Assembly: GCA_016179685.1 (NCBI GenBank)
Contig: JACPCR010000027.1
Coordinates: 1-39,546, forward strand
Direction of reading: 5' to 3'
Length of the DNA: 39,546 nt
DNA from: Planctomycetota bacterium
GTDB taxonomy: Bacteria; Planctomycetota; PUPC01; JACPCR01
Position numbers and translations under genes: made by a program. Shown here in pieces: positions 32,483 through 39,546 of this stretch. Below the pieces are notes generated by a model that was not told the DNA's origin, made no database searches, and was given only the letters and a program-made list of their open reading frames with translations. Positions within the stretch are counted from its first letter, which is position 1. Each line of letters opens with the position of its first letter.

Positions 32483-32536
32483 CTCCAGTAGACGAGTTCG
32501 CAAGTGCACCCGCACTTGCGAACTCGTCTACTGGAG
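32483..32536. repeat. AAGTGC-family hairpin 8 (perfect 25-bp stem)
   Basis: The arm runs CTCCAGTAGACGAGTTCGC then AAGTGC, loop ACCC, then the exact complement ending in CTGGAG. It lies 16 bp after the sulfatase stop (minus-strand gene). Confidence 0.92.
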
Positions 32537-32552
32537 GAAAGGACGCCGCCGA

Positions 32553-33941
32553 TCATTCCATCAGCGGCAGGCGAAAATAGGCCTGGCTGCGATTCCACGA
32601 CTCCTTGAGATGGTAACGGCGAATCAGATCCTCCCAGGGCAGCAGGGCGTCATGGGCCTGAATGAAACCGTCGAGCTGCGCCAGAAGCTCGCGCCGGTCG
32701 GCATCACGGGCCGGGTCGTGGATGAGATTCCGCATCTGGAAGGGATCGGCCACGTTATCGAAAAGGAGAGTGCCCTCGTCGGACGCGCTGCGGGCGAGGG
32801 TGAACCTCGGGGTGCGCAGCCCGCGCCACTCGCGGTCGCCCCGGGCCCAGGCCTGATGGCAGGGAATGAGGTCAAAGATGTAGCAGGCCTCGAGGCCGCG
32901 GGCGCCGGGCGTCGTGAATAGGGCGTGCAAATCCCGGCCGTCGACCGCGCCCGGGAAGCGCAGACCGGTGAAGCCGAGGACGCTGGTGGGCAGGTCCACG
33001 AGCCCGATCAGCTCGTCGCAGAGGCCCATGCGAGTATGTCCAGGCCAGCGGGCCAACAGCGGCACGCGAATCGACTCGTCGTACGGAAGCTGCTTGTTCG
33101 TGAGGCCCTGACTGCCCAGCATGTCACCGTGATCGCTGGTGAAGACGACCAGGGTGTTATCGACCTGCCCGGTCTCTTCCAGCGCGGTCATCAACCGGCC
33201 GAACTGCTCATCGAGCGCTGTGACGTGGGCGTAGTAGCCTCGGAGGTCCGCGAGGACATGCTCGCGAGCGAGCTGGAGCGTGCGCGTCAGCCGAACGGTC
33301 TCAGGAACGTTTGGCCGCAATCGGAAATCCCGGCCCCGGTATCTCTCCAGATAACGGTCCGGAAGCTCATCATAGGGGTCGTGCGGCGGACCCCACGAAA
33401 GAGTGAGCGCCCAGGGCCCCCGGGCCTCGTTCCGGCGGATGAACTCGACCGCCAGAGCGGTCTGCGCCTCCGGCTCGTACCCCGGAATCTCGATTCGGCG
33501 GTTCGCCTCGTCGTCGTAGTAGGATTTGAGGTAGTGGTGATTGCAATTGCACACCTTCCATTCCATGAAGCCGAGCCGTGCGGGCCCCTCGGCTATGGAC
33601 TGGTCACGCGGCACGCCGGCCAGATGCCACTTCCCGATATAGCCGGTGTGGTAGCCGCGGGACTGAAGGACATGGGCCACACTGGTGACGTCGTGCCGGA
33701 TGGGAAGGTCGTTGGCGACGGCACCGTGCCGGAGCGGAAACAGGCCGGTCAATAGGGTCCCGCGGGCGGGCACGCAGACGGGAGAGTTGGAGATGCAGTG
33801 GGTGAACTGAACGGCGTCCCGCGCGAAGGCATCCAGGTGGGGCGATATCACGTCGGCATTGCCGTAGCAGCCCAGGCTGCACCAGCGCTGCTGGTCGGAA
33901 AAGACGAAAAGAATGTTGGGCGGGCGTGTACGCGCAGGCAT
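32553..33941 (-). CDS. Cys-type sulfatase
   Basis: 462 residues of the alkaline-phosphatase-superfamily sulfatase family. The active-site signature is C56-V-P-A-R60, in which Cys would be converted to formylglycine. Metal ligands are in ILFVFSDQQR (Asp16) and later in FTSDHGDMLG. The start NILFVFSDQQRW has no signal peptide before it, so it looks cytoplasmic, unlike many sulfatases of polysaccharide degraders; a cytoplasmic place would suit formylglycine formation by an anaerobic maturase. A maturation gene is not in the window. The gene lies between two near-identical hairpins (32483 and 33961). Substrate unknown: a sulfated glycan or choline sulfate-like ester. Confidence 0.92.
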   Translation of the reverse strand: MPARTRPPNILFVFSDQQRWCSLGCYGNADVISPHLDAFARDAVQFTHCISNSPVCVPARGTLLTGLFPLRHGAVANDLPIRHDVTSVAHVLQSRGYHTGYIGKWHLAGVPRDQSIAEGPARLGFMEWKVCNCNHHYLKSYYDDEANRRIEIPGYEPEAQTALAVEFIRRNEARGPWALTLSWGPPHDPYDELPDRYLERYRGRDFRLRPNVPETVRLTRTLQLAREHVLADLRGYYAHVTALDEQFGRLMTALEETGQVDNTLVVFTSDHGDMLGSQGLTNKQLPYDESIRVPLLARWPGHTRMGLCDELIGLVDLPTSVLGFTGLRFPGAVDGRDLHALFTTPGARGLEACYIFDLIPCHQAWARGDREWRGLRTPRFTLARSASDEGTLLFDNVADPFQMRNLIHDPARDADRRELLAQLDGFIQAHDALLPWEDLIRRYHLKESWNRSQAYFRLPLME

Positions 33942-33960
33942 CCGAATAGATTATCGCCAT

Positions 33961-34010
33961 CGAGTAGGCGAGTTCGCAAGTGCTGGTACACTTGCGAACT
34001 CGCCTACTCG
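33961..34010. repeat. AAGTGC-family hairpin 9 (22-bp stem)
   Basis: CGAGTAGGCGAGTTCGCAAG with its complement ending GCGAACTCGCCTACTCG. The A-to-G change in GTAGGCGAG (others GTAGACGAG) is matched by T-to-C in the other arm, so pairing is kept. It is 20 bp upstream of the sulfatase start. Confidence 0.92.
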
Positions 34011-34041
34011 CTCTATTTCCTCCGTGACAATTGACCTGTAG

Positions 34042-34227
34042 CTCGAGCCGGAACCGGACGTTGATGTCGACTTGCAGGACGTTTTCACCACCGTCTACGA
34101 CCGCGCCGGGTACGACTATTCCATCGACTACTAACATCCCTTGGAGCCTGGTCTAACCGACGGCCAGAGGGAATGGATCGCGCAAGTCCTTCAGACTGCC
34201 GAGAGCGCCGGCAAGACGCGGGGCTGA
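34042..34227 (+). pseudogene. 3' remnant of a DUF4058-like gene
   Basis: The frame reads LEPEPDVDVDLQDVFTTVYD, RAGYDYSIDY, a TAA stop, then PLEPGLTDGQREWIAQVLQT. This matches the C-terminal end of DUF4058 proteins (YDRAGYDLxIDYS...PPL). The stop replaces a Ser codon (probably TCA to TAA). There is no 5' part: a TAG precedes the first codon. A decayed gene piece next to hairpin 9. Confidence 0.6.
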
Positions 34228-34329
34228 CGGAAAGGGTTCCTGCCTCTTTCCCCCTGGCCGAGGAAGAAGCAGCCTGAGTCAACTTGATCGTTTAATCATT
34301 TTTGTTATGGCATGGCTCGAAGAGTCCGC

Positions 34330-34335
34330 TATACT
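34330..34335 (+). promoter_or_regulatory. Possible -10 box of the riboswitch transcript
   Basis: TATACT stands about 40 bp before the aptamer. The best upstream match to a -35 box (TTATGG) is 19 bp away, which is weak. Confidence 0.3.
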
Positions 34336-34370
34336 TCCGTTGTTTGAATGTTCTGTGAAATCGCATGTAT

Positions 34371-34560
34371 GCTGCGGGCGCCCCTTTCCGGGGCCAAGAG
34401 GGAAGCCCATGCAATTTGGGCGCGGTCCCGCCGCTGTAACCGAGTACGAAACCTGCCGGTCCGGCCTCCATAGGCCGGGCTGACGCCACTGGCATATGCC
34501 GGGAAGGCGCAGGGAGTAGGGCGATCCGGAAGCCAGAAGACCTGCCCGCAGCGACTGTGT
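34371..34560 (+). ncRNA. Cobalamin riboswitch
   Basis: Conserved B12-aptamer blocks in order: AAGAGGGAAGCCCATGCAAT (34396-), GCCGCTGTAAC (34430-34440), GCCACTG (34485-34491), GGGAAGGC (34501-34508) and AGCCAGAAGACCTGCC (34531-34546). It stands about 180 bp before the TonB-receptor start, with a strong terminator in between, so it should switch the receptor off when cobalamin is bound. Confidence 0.93.
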
Positions 34561-34622
34561 GGTGTTGCCGTCTCGGGAAGTGGACGGCGGCCAACTTCGG
34601 GATCAAGAAATCAGGGTGCAGT

Positions 34623-34662
34623 CCCCGGCCTTTCGCAAAGATCGGCCGGGGATTTTTTTTTC
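34623..34662 (+). terminator. Riboswitch-controlled terminator
   Basis: CCCCGGCC pairs with GGCCGGGG (13-base loop), followed by ATTTTTTTTTT. Being placed between aptamer and start codon, it is the likely expression platform. Confidence 0.85.
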
Positions 34663-34738
34663 CCGCGTTTCTTCCCACCTCCGGCCATGCCTCCCGAGAC
34701 CATTCTTTCCCGTGACGGATTGCCCCAGGAGGTCTCCC

Positions 34739-36787
34739 ATGCGCCGTCTCGCCCTCGCGTCGCTCTCTTCTCTTCTTTTCATCTCCTTCTCGGCTGCGGA
34801 GTCCGATGAGGGGCCCCAGGAGTTGGCCCCGGTCACTGTCAGCGCCGCCCGGCTTCCGGAGTCGCCCCTCGATACTTCACGCCTGCCGGCCAAGGTCACC
34901 GTCATCACCGCGGAAGACATCCAGCGGACCGGGGCCCGGACCGTTCAGGAAGCCCTTCAGCATCTCGGCGGGATCGTCCTTTACGACCAGATCGGCAACG
35001 CCTTCCAGTCCACGTTCGACCTGCGAGGCTTCAACGGCCAGCCCGTCGTGGCCACCAGCGTCTTCGTCGACGGCGTGCGGATCAACCAGGCCAGCTTCAA
35101 TACAGTCGAGTTCGACCTCATCCCCCTCGAGGACGTGGAGCGCATCGAGGTTCTGCCGGGCTCGTCCTCCATCTTCGGCAAGAATGCGTTGGGCGGCGTG
35201 TTGAACATCCAGACGAAGCGGGGCGGCCGCGAGCGCAGAAGCCAGGCGGAGGCCGCTTATGGCAGCTTCCACCACCAGCGCTACACGGCGGGCACGCAAG
35301 GTCCCATCGGCGACGCGCTGGACTACTATCTCAGCTTCTCGCGGGAGCTCGAAGACGGCTTCCGGGATGAGTCGGACGCCCGGTTGAGCCGATTCTTCGG
35401 CAAGATGGGCTGGACGCCGTCGGAGTCGTCCGACCTCAGCCTGTCCTACACGCACGTCGATGACCACCTAAACCAGGCGGGCTCGCTGCCGCTGGCCCAG
35501 GCCAAGAACGACCCGGAAGCGAACTTGACGCCCGGCGACCTCTCGGACAATTTTCTCAACATGATCACGCTCAACGGACGGCAGGAGCTGGCGGACGGTC
35601 TCTCGCTGGCCGGGAACGCCTTCTACCGCAAGCACGACGTGGAGAGCCTGGTGGTCTTCCGGGGCGGGGACAGCCGGACGGAGATCGACAATGACACGGT
35701 CGGCACGGTGATCCAGCTCACGCACGAAGGGGAATGGGCGGATCGGACGAACCGGCTGACGGCGGGCTTCGAGTACTCGAACGTTCATTTTGGCACGGAT
35801 TCGCTGACGAACTTCGGGGGGGCGCCCATCCTGGGCGATCGGTCGACCGACGAGAATGCCTTTGGATTCTACCTGCAGGACTCGTTCGAGGTGCTGGAGT
35901 CACTGACGTTTCTCGCCGGGGTGCGCTACGATTGGGACAATCTGGATTTCACGGATCATTCGGACCCGACGCAAAATGCGGAGCGGACGTTCGAGGAGGT
36001 GACGCCCCGCGCCGGGCTGGTTTACCAGGCCACGGAGAGCCTGAACGTCTATTTCAATTACGCCCGGGGATTTCGGGTCCCCACCGAGAACGAGCTATTC
36101 GCCTTCGTGGGAAGCTCGAATCCGACCCTGAACCCCGTGCAGACGAACAGCTACGAGCTGGGAGTTCGGGGAACGGTCCGGCCCTGGCTCGAGGCGTCGC
36201 TGGCCCTGTTCCAGATCGACGCGGAAGATGAGATCACCTTCAACGTGGTCAGCGCCACCTTCCCCTTCGGCCGAAACGAGAACTTCGACGACACGCGCCG
36301 CCGCGGCATCGAAGTCTCCGCTACCGCACGTTACGAACGATGGATCGAAGGTTTCGTCAATTACTCCTACACCGAGGCCACTTTCGAGTCCGAGGTCAAC
36401 CTCGTCTCCGGGGACACCTTCTCCCCGGTGACGGTCCAGGAAGGCGACCGACTGCCTCTCGTTCCGCTGCACCGCGTCGGGACCGGCATTGCCGTGCACC
36501 CCGCGGCCGGCTGGACCGTCGCCTTCAACGCGGTTTACCAGTCCGACCAGTTCCTCGTTGGCGATGAGAGCAACAACCTGTCCCAGCTCGAGGGATTCTT
36601 CGTCCTCAACGCCCGGCTCTCCTACGAGCGGGCCCTCGGGCCCGGGGTCGTGCGCGTGTTCCTCGCCGGCTATAACATTCTGGACCGGGAGTATTTCCCG
36701 TTCGGCATCTTCAGCGGATCGACGGACCCCTTCGTCATCCCCGCTCCGGAGATCAGCGTGCTGGGCGGGATCAGCTACGAGTTTTGA
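34739..36787 (+). CDS. TonB-dependent outer-membrane receptor (BtuB-like)
   Basis: 682 residues. A signal peptide (MRRLALASLSSLLFISFSA) precedes a TonB box-like VTVSAARLPES and the plug domain (about residues 35-160: ITAEDIQRTGARTVQEALQH, FGKNALGGVLNIQTKRG). A 22-strand beta-barrel follows, ending in the C-terminal Phe (GGISYEF) recognised by the BAM machinery. AGGAGGT lies 5 bases before the ATG at 34739. The cobalamin riboswitch in front indicates uptake of cobalamin or a corrinoid, energised by TonB; the TonB system itself is not in the window. Confidence 0.9.
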   Translation: MRRLALASLSSLLFISFSAAESDEGPQELAPVTVSAARLPESPLDTSRLPAKVTVITAEDIQRTGARTVQEALQHLGGIVLYDQIGNAFQSTFDLRGFNGQPVVATSVFVDGVRINQASFNTVEFDLIPLEDVERIEVLPGSSSIFGKNALGGVLNIQTKRGGRERRSQAEAAYGSFHHQRYTAGTQGPIGDALDYYLSFSRELEDGFRDESDARLSRFFGKMGWTPSESSDLSLSYTHVDDHLNQAGSLPLAQAKNDPEANLTPGDLSDNFLNMITLNGRQELADGLSLAGNAFYRKHDVESLVVFRGGDSRTEIDNDTVGTVIQLTHEGEWADRTNRLTAGFEYSNVHFGTDSLTNFGGAPILGDRSTDENAFGFYLQDSFEVLESLTFLAGVRYDWDNLDFTDHSDPTQNAERTFEEVTPRAGLVYQATESLNVYFNYARGFRVPTENELFAFVGSSNPTLNPVQTNSYELGVRGTVRPWLEASLALFQIDAEDEITFNVVSATFPFGRNENFDDTRRRGIEVSATARYERWIEGFVNYSYTEATFESEVNLVSGDTFSPVTVQEGDRLPLVPLHRVGTGIAVHPAAGWTVAFNAVYQSDQFLVGDESNNLSQLEGFFVLNARLSYERALGPGVVRVFLAGYNILDREYFPFGIFSGSTDPFVIPAPEISVLGGISYEF

Positions 36788-36957
36788 TTCACGGCGGCGG
36801 TCCGCCGGAACACCGCCGTGGAGGGGTGAGACACCTCGGCAGGACCGACGTTCCTGAACGCGGCGAAGCGGTGATAGGCTCCAAGTGCACCTGGCTACCA
36901 ATTCGTCGTAGGGTGCGAAAACCTGCGACAAACTTATGAACCGAGGCACTCAGCGAG

Positions 36958-36983
36958 ATTTTTCATCCCGCGGGATGAAAAAT
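36958..36983. repeat. 26-bp perfect palindrome
   Basis: ATTTTTCATCCCG followed by its exact complement, with no loop. It is 35 bp before the BtuF-like gene. The arms resemble the CCCGCATTTTTCACA repeat at 6046. Confidence 0.8.
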
Positions 36984-37018
36984 CCGGGCTACCCAGGCCG
37001 TGCACGGAAAAACCGCGT

Positions 37019-37834
37019 ATGACGGGCCCGCATCGCATCGTGTGCCTCACGGAGGAGACGACCGAAACGCTCTACCGCATGGGTGAGCAGGACCGGATCG
37101 TCGGCATTTCCGCCTTCACGGTGCGGCCGCCAGAAGCTCGCAAGGAGAAACCGGTCGTCTCGCAGTTCATCCGCGCCCGGATCGACCGCATTCTCGAGTT
37201 AAAGCCGGACCTGGTGCTGGGCTTCTCGGACCTCCAGGCCGATCTTTGTGCTGACCTCATCCGCCGGGGCCTCGAGGTCCACTGCTTCAACCAGCGAACG
37301 GTTTCGGGAATTCTCAGAATGGTCCGGACGCTCGGGTCGCTGATCGGCCGGCCTGAAAAAGGCGAGGCCCTGGCCGATGTCTTCGAGCACGGCCTCGAGG
37401 TCGCCCGGGCCAAGGCGCGCCGACTCCCGGCACGGCCGCGGGTCTACTTCGAGGAGTGGCCCGACCCGATCATCACCGGCATCCAATGGGTCTCCGAGCT
37501 GATCGAGATCGCTGGGGGTGAGGACTGCTTCTCGGACCTGCGGGAACGCGGCTTGGCCAGGGACCGCATCGTCTCCGCCGAGGCGGTGCTGAACCGCAAG
37601 CCCGACCTCTATCTCGCCTCTTGGTGCGGGAAGAAGTTCCGGCCGAAGGAGGCGCTGGCAAGGCCCGGCTTCAAAGACGCGCCGTTCACCCGCGCTGGCC
37701 GCATGGTCGAGATTCCCTCGAGCTTGATCCTCCAGCCGGGCCCCGCCTGCCTCACGGACGGGCTGGCTGCCCTTCAGAAGGAAATCCGCAGGGCCGCTGC
37801 GGAGATGGCCGAGACGGGCTCGGCCGGGCCGTGA
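37019..37834 (+). CDS. BtuF-like corrinoid-binding protein without signal peptide
   Basis: 271 residues of the periplasmic-binding-protein-2 (BtuF/FhuD) fold: RIVCLTEETTETLYRMGEQD, RIVGISAFTVRPPE, ILELKPDLVLGFSDL, and ITGIQWVSELIEIAGGEDCF, all standard for cobalamin-binding proteins. No signal peptide or lipobox: the sequence starts directly with the first beta strand, so either the protein is cytoplasmic or the start is mis-placed (the upstream sequence offers no hydrophobic leader). It lies 230 bp after the BtuB-like receptor with a palindrome between. No membrane permease or ATPase follows. No clear ribosome site. Confidence 0.82.
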   Translation: MTGPHRIVCLTEETTETLYRMGEQDRIVGISAFTVRPPEARKEKPVVSQFIRARIDRILELKPDLVLGFSDLQADLCADLIRRGLEVHCFNQRTVSGILRMVRTLGSLIGRPEKGEALADVFEHGLEVARAKARRLPARPRVYFEEWPDPIITGIQWVSELIEIAGGEDCFSDLRERGLARDRIVSAEAVLNRKPDLYLASWCGKKFRPKEALARPGFKDAPFTRAGRMVEIPSSLILQPGPACLTDGLAALQKEIRRAAAEMAETGSAGP

Positions 37835-38192
37835 CGGCCGCATCGCGGATAACACCCATCTACACCATCACTTACATTTTTCCCATTTTTCCAGGTTATG
37901 CGCTTGGAGTGCCTCGATCGGAGAGTATTTATTGGCCACCCAGGCGCAAGGACTTTCCGCATAGCGAGGACGCAACCCCAGGGGCACCACGGAGGACACG
38001 GAGAAGAGGGAGGGATTCTGATGAATACCTTTACTGGTTTTCTCCGTGCTCTCCATGGTTCAACCGATTCTGTTTCTCTCTGTCACAACGAAGCGAGCTC
38101 GCGAGCTTCGTACGCCCTTCTGGGAACGTGCTGGCGTCCAAGCAGAAATCCGCCGGACTCCAGCGCTGCGGCCAGAGGCCGCGGCAGGCGGG
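37835..38192. repeat. 358-bp gap with an inverted repeat
   Basis: ACCACGGAGGACACGGAGAA (37986-38005) and TTCTCCGTGCTCTCCATGGT (38040-38059) are near complements with a 34-bp spacer; 18 of 20 positions pair. No gene is seen. Confidence 0.7.
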
Positions 38193-38822
38193 CTATCCCA
38201 GTTTCCGGAGCGCCATCCTCAGCAGGTCCTTCTCGCTTAAATGCGGGACCACCAGGCTCAGGCATCGCTCCATCACCTGACCCGGCGTCAGGTCCGAGGT
38301 GTCGATAGTCACTCGCCGGCGCAACCAGGACTTTCCGACTTCCTCGGCAAAGCGCCGGGACACTTCCTCGATGTCCGCTTCCTTCACTACCCCATGAGGA
38401 TGAGGCGACTCCTTCATGCGCCGGGCGATCACTTCCTTCCGGGCCGTCAGGTGGACGAGAATACAGTCCTCCGGCAGCTCCGGCTCGATCCGCCTCGGGT
38501 AATCCATGGGGACCGGGTGTCCGTAATAGTACTTCGGCCCGTAAACGCTTTCCTCAATATGAAAGCCCGTCAGCAGGCAGTGCTCGTTCTCCTGAAGCAC
38601 CTTGATGTGGTAGTAAATCTGGAAGCGCTGGAAACGCTCCTTCACGACCGGGCCCAGGTTGCTCATCCTTTCACGTTCGTCCGCGCTCAGGTTCTGGGCG
38701 TCGGGGATCGTGAAATGGTCGTCCATGTGGAAATGGATGCCGTTCTTCATCGCCCACTCCTGCAGGTTCTTCGCCAGGGTGGTCTGTCCCACGTACTCGC
38801 AGCCCACAATGATCAATCGCAT
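38193..38822 (-). CDS. P-loop kinase-like NTPase with altered Walker A
   Basis: 209 residues. Starts with MRLIIVGCEYVGQTTLAKNL, i.e. GxxxxGQT where the Walker A consensus has GK[ST]: Lys is replaced by Gln. Later parts resemble a nucleoside or deoxynucleoside-kinase fold (DDHFTIPDA; LTGFHIEESVYGP; EDCILVHLTARKEVIARRM, the lid-like Arg pair). GGAGG lies 6 bases before the ATG at 38822; the longer frame to 38861 runs into hairpin 10. Cytoplasmic. Function unknown; a kinase would need another residue to replace the missing Lys. Confidence 0.75.
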   Translation of the reverse strand: MRLIIVGCEYVGQTTLAKNLQEWAMKNGIHFHMDDHFTIPDAQNLSADERERMSNLGPVVKERFQRFQIYYHIKVLQENEHCLLTGFHIEESVYGPKYYYGHPVPMDYPRRIEPELPEDCILVHLTARKEVIARRMKESPHPHGVVKEADIEEVSRRFAEEVGKSWLRRRVTIDTSDLTPGQVMERCLSLVVPHLSEKDLLRMALRKLG

Positions 38823-38841
38823 ATCAGTCCTCCGGTCACTC

Positions 38842-38885
38842 GTAGACGAGTTCGCAAGCACACCCGCACTGGCGAACCCGTCTAC
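38842..38885. repeat. AAGTGC-family hairpin 10 (degenerate)
   Basis: GTAGACGAGTTCGCAAGCAC, loop ACCC, GCACTGGCGAACCCGTCTAC; 16-17 of 20 pairs remain. It is 20 bp upstream of the P-loop gene start. Confidence 0.8.
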
Positions 38886-38984
38886 TACAGGTTATCGAAA
38901 TTCCGGAATTATCGAAAGTCGTCCTCCGTACGGTGGCTTCGCTGGGGGACGCTGGCAGTTCCGAGACGGTCTGACCATCGTCCC

Positions 38985-39449
38985 TCATTTCGGCCCTATG
39001 ATCAGCGGATAGTCCACCTCGATGGGAAGCGTATCCGTACGGCCCACTTCTTCCGCCAAGACCTCCAAGTCCACGATGGCCGATTGGCCAGGCTCAAGGG
39101 TTAACGCCTCCGCCTTCGGCCGCGCCAGGGAAGGACGTCCCTTCGGAAAACGAATCCGCACCGTTCTCCCCGTCCCATTCTCGATCCGAATCTTCTGCAC
39201 GAGATTTCCGCCAGTCCCCGGCAGGGGAACACCGGGCCCCACGGACTCCACGATCAGCCCGGATACACTGCTGGCCGCCGGTCCGCCGCCTTCCTTCACG
39301 ACGCTTCCCTTGATGGGGATCGAGACCACGGGGTGGATGGGATCGCTGCTGACGACCTCGATCCGGCAGTCGATGGTGCGTCGATCGGTCGGCGTCTCGA
39401 CCTCCACGGTGATGGCGTAGGTTTCTCCGGGCCCGATCTGGGTGGGCAG
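38985..39449 (-). pseudogene. C-terminal fragment of a DUF1573-like protein, cut by an element
   Basis: The remaining ~155 residues begin LTLPTQIGPGETYAITVEVE and contain VVSSDPIHPVVSIPIKGSVV, an Ig-like pattern of DUF1573-type periplasmic proteins. A second beta domain follows, with ENGTGRTVRIRFPKG and QSAIVDLEVLAEEVG. The 5' end is replaced at 39450 by the TGTCA element, so start codon and leader are missing; a TTG near 39455 is not a convincing start. Confidence 0.7.
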
Positions 39450-39546
39450 TGTCAATGTCGGTTTGAGAATGTACCACCTGTCGGTCGGCCGTGTACCACC
39501 TACCGGTCAGCGGTGTACCACCTGGCAAGGTGTGCGTACCGTTCGG
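39450..39546. mobile_element. End of a TGTCA-type transposable element (continues past the window)
   Basis: It starts TGTCAATGTCGGTTTGAGAA and then has three TGTACCACC units (near 39470, 39492 and 39514), 22 bp apart. The first 49 bp match the right end of the 198-bp element at 20360 (inverted), with one difference. Tandem terminal units are usual for transposase-binding ends. The window ends inside it. Confidence 0.72.

Noticed and set aside
39094..39528. Minus-strand frame running through the element end at the right edge
   Set aside because: It is out of frame with the DUF1573-like fragment and its first third is translated transposon-end repeat.

Overview
The window is GC-rich (roughly 60-65% by eye) and looks like the chromosome of an uncultured Gram-negative bacterium. 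A TonB-dependent outer-membrane receptor shows an outer membrane. Several traits recall Planctomycetes or neighbouring candidate phyla: short CxC...CxxC zinc ribbons on large proteins, Cys-type sulfatases, Gfo/Idh/MocA oxidoreductases, a 2-oxoacid:acceptor oxidoreductase and very many intergenic palindromes. That placement is an inference. I saw no rRNA, tRNA or CRISPR array.

Layout. 1-8 kb: a DUF4177-like exported protein, then an ABC sugar uptake set (solute-binding lipoprotein and two permeases) split by an AAA/DUF4143 remnant and an HSL-family esterase; the second permease carries a ~290-residue extra domain. 7.9-9.6 kb: a hicAB toxin-antitoxin pair and an RluA-type pseudouridine synthase. 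9.6-13 kb: a minus-strand operon of a MoxR/Mg-chelatase-like ATPase, a VWA protein and an unknown acidic protein. 13.4-19.8 kb: an Rpn-like nuclease, a 1160-residue zinc-ribbon/membrane/beta-propeller protein and a Gfo/Idh/MocA oxidoreductase.

20.0-23.15 kb is the most interesting part. An ECF sigma-factor gene is cut off by a 198-bp transposon-like element with TGTCA...TGACA ends. It is followed by three integron gene cassettes, each closed by an attC site (R''/R' boxes, imperfect hairpin with extrahelical bases). The cassettes carry a DUF4062 protein, a PIN toxin-antitoxin pair, and a second PIN pair whose toxin gene holds a ~288-bp hairpin-rich insertion. No integrase gene lies in the window, so this is either a cluster of attC sites lacking an integrase or part of a larger integron.

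23.2-39.5 kb: a ~1200-residue exported TIM-barrel glycosidase-like protein; a CBS-CBS-KorA-KorB cluster; a zinc-ribbon/STAS protein; a Cys-type sulfatase bracketed by two near-identical hairpins; a DUF4058 remnant; a cobalamin riboswitch with terminator controlling a BtuB-like receptor, followed by a BtuF-like protein without a signal peptide; a P-loop kinase-like protein with a Gln in place of the Walker A Lys; and a gene fragment cut by a second copy of the TGTCA element at the right edge.

The other striking feature is a dispersed family of about nine 44-54 bp hairpins with a conserved AAGTGC-NNNN-GCACTT centre. Their outer arms differ between copies, yet pairing is kept, partly by compensatory changes.
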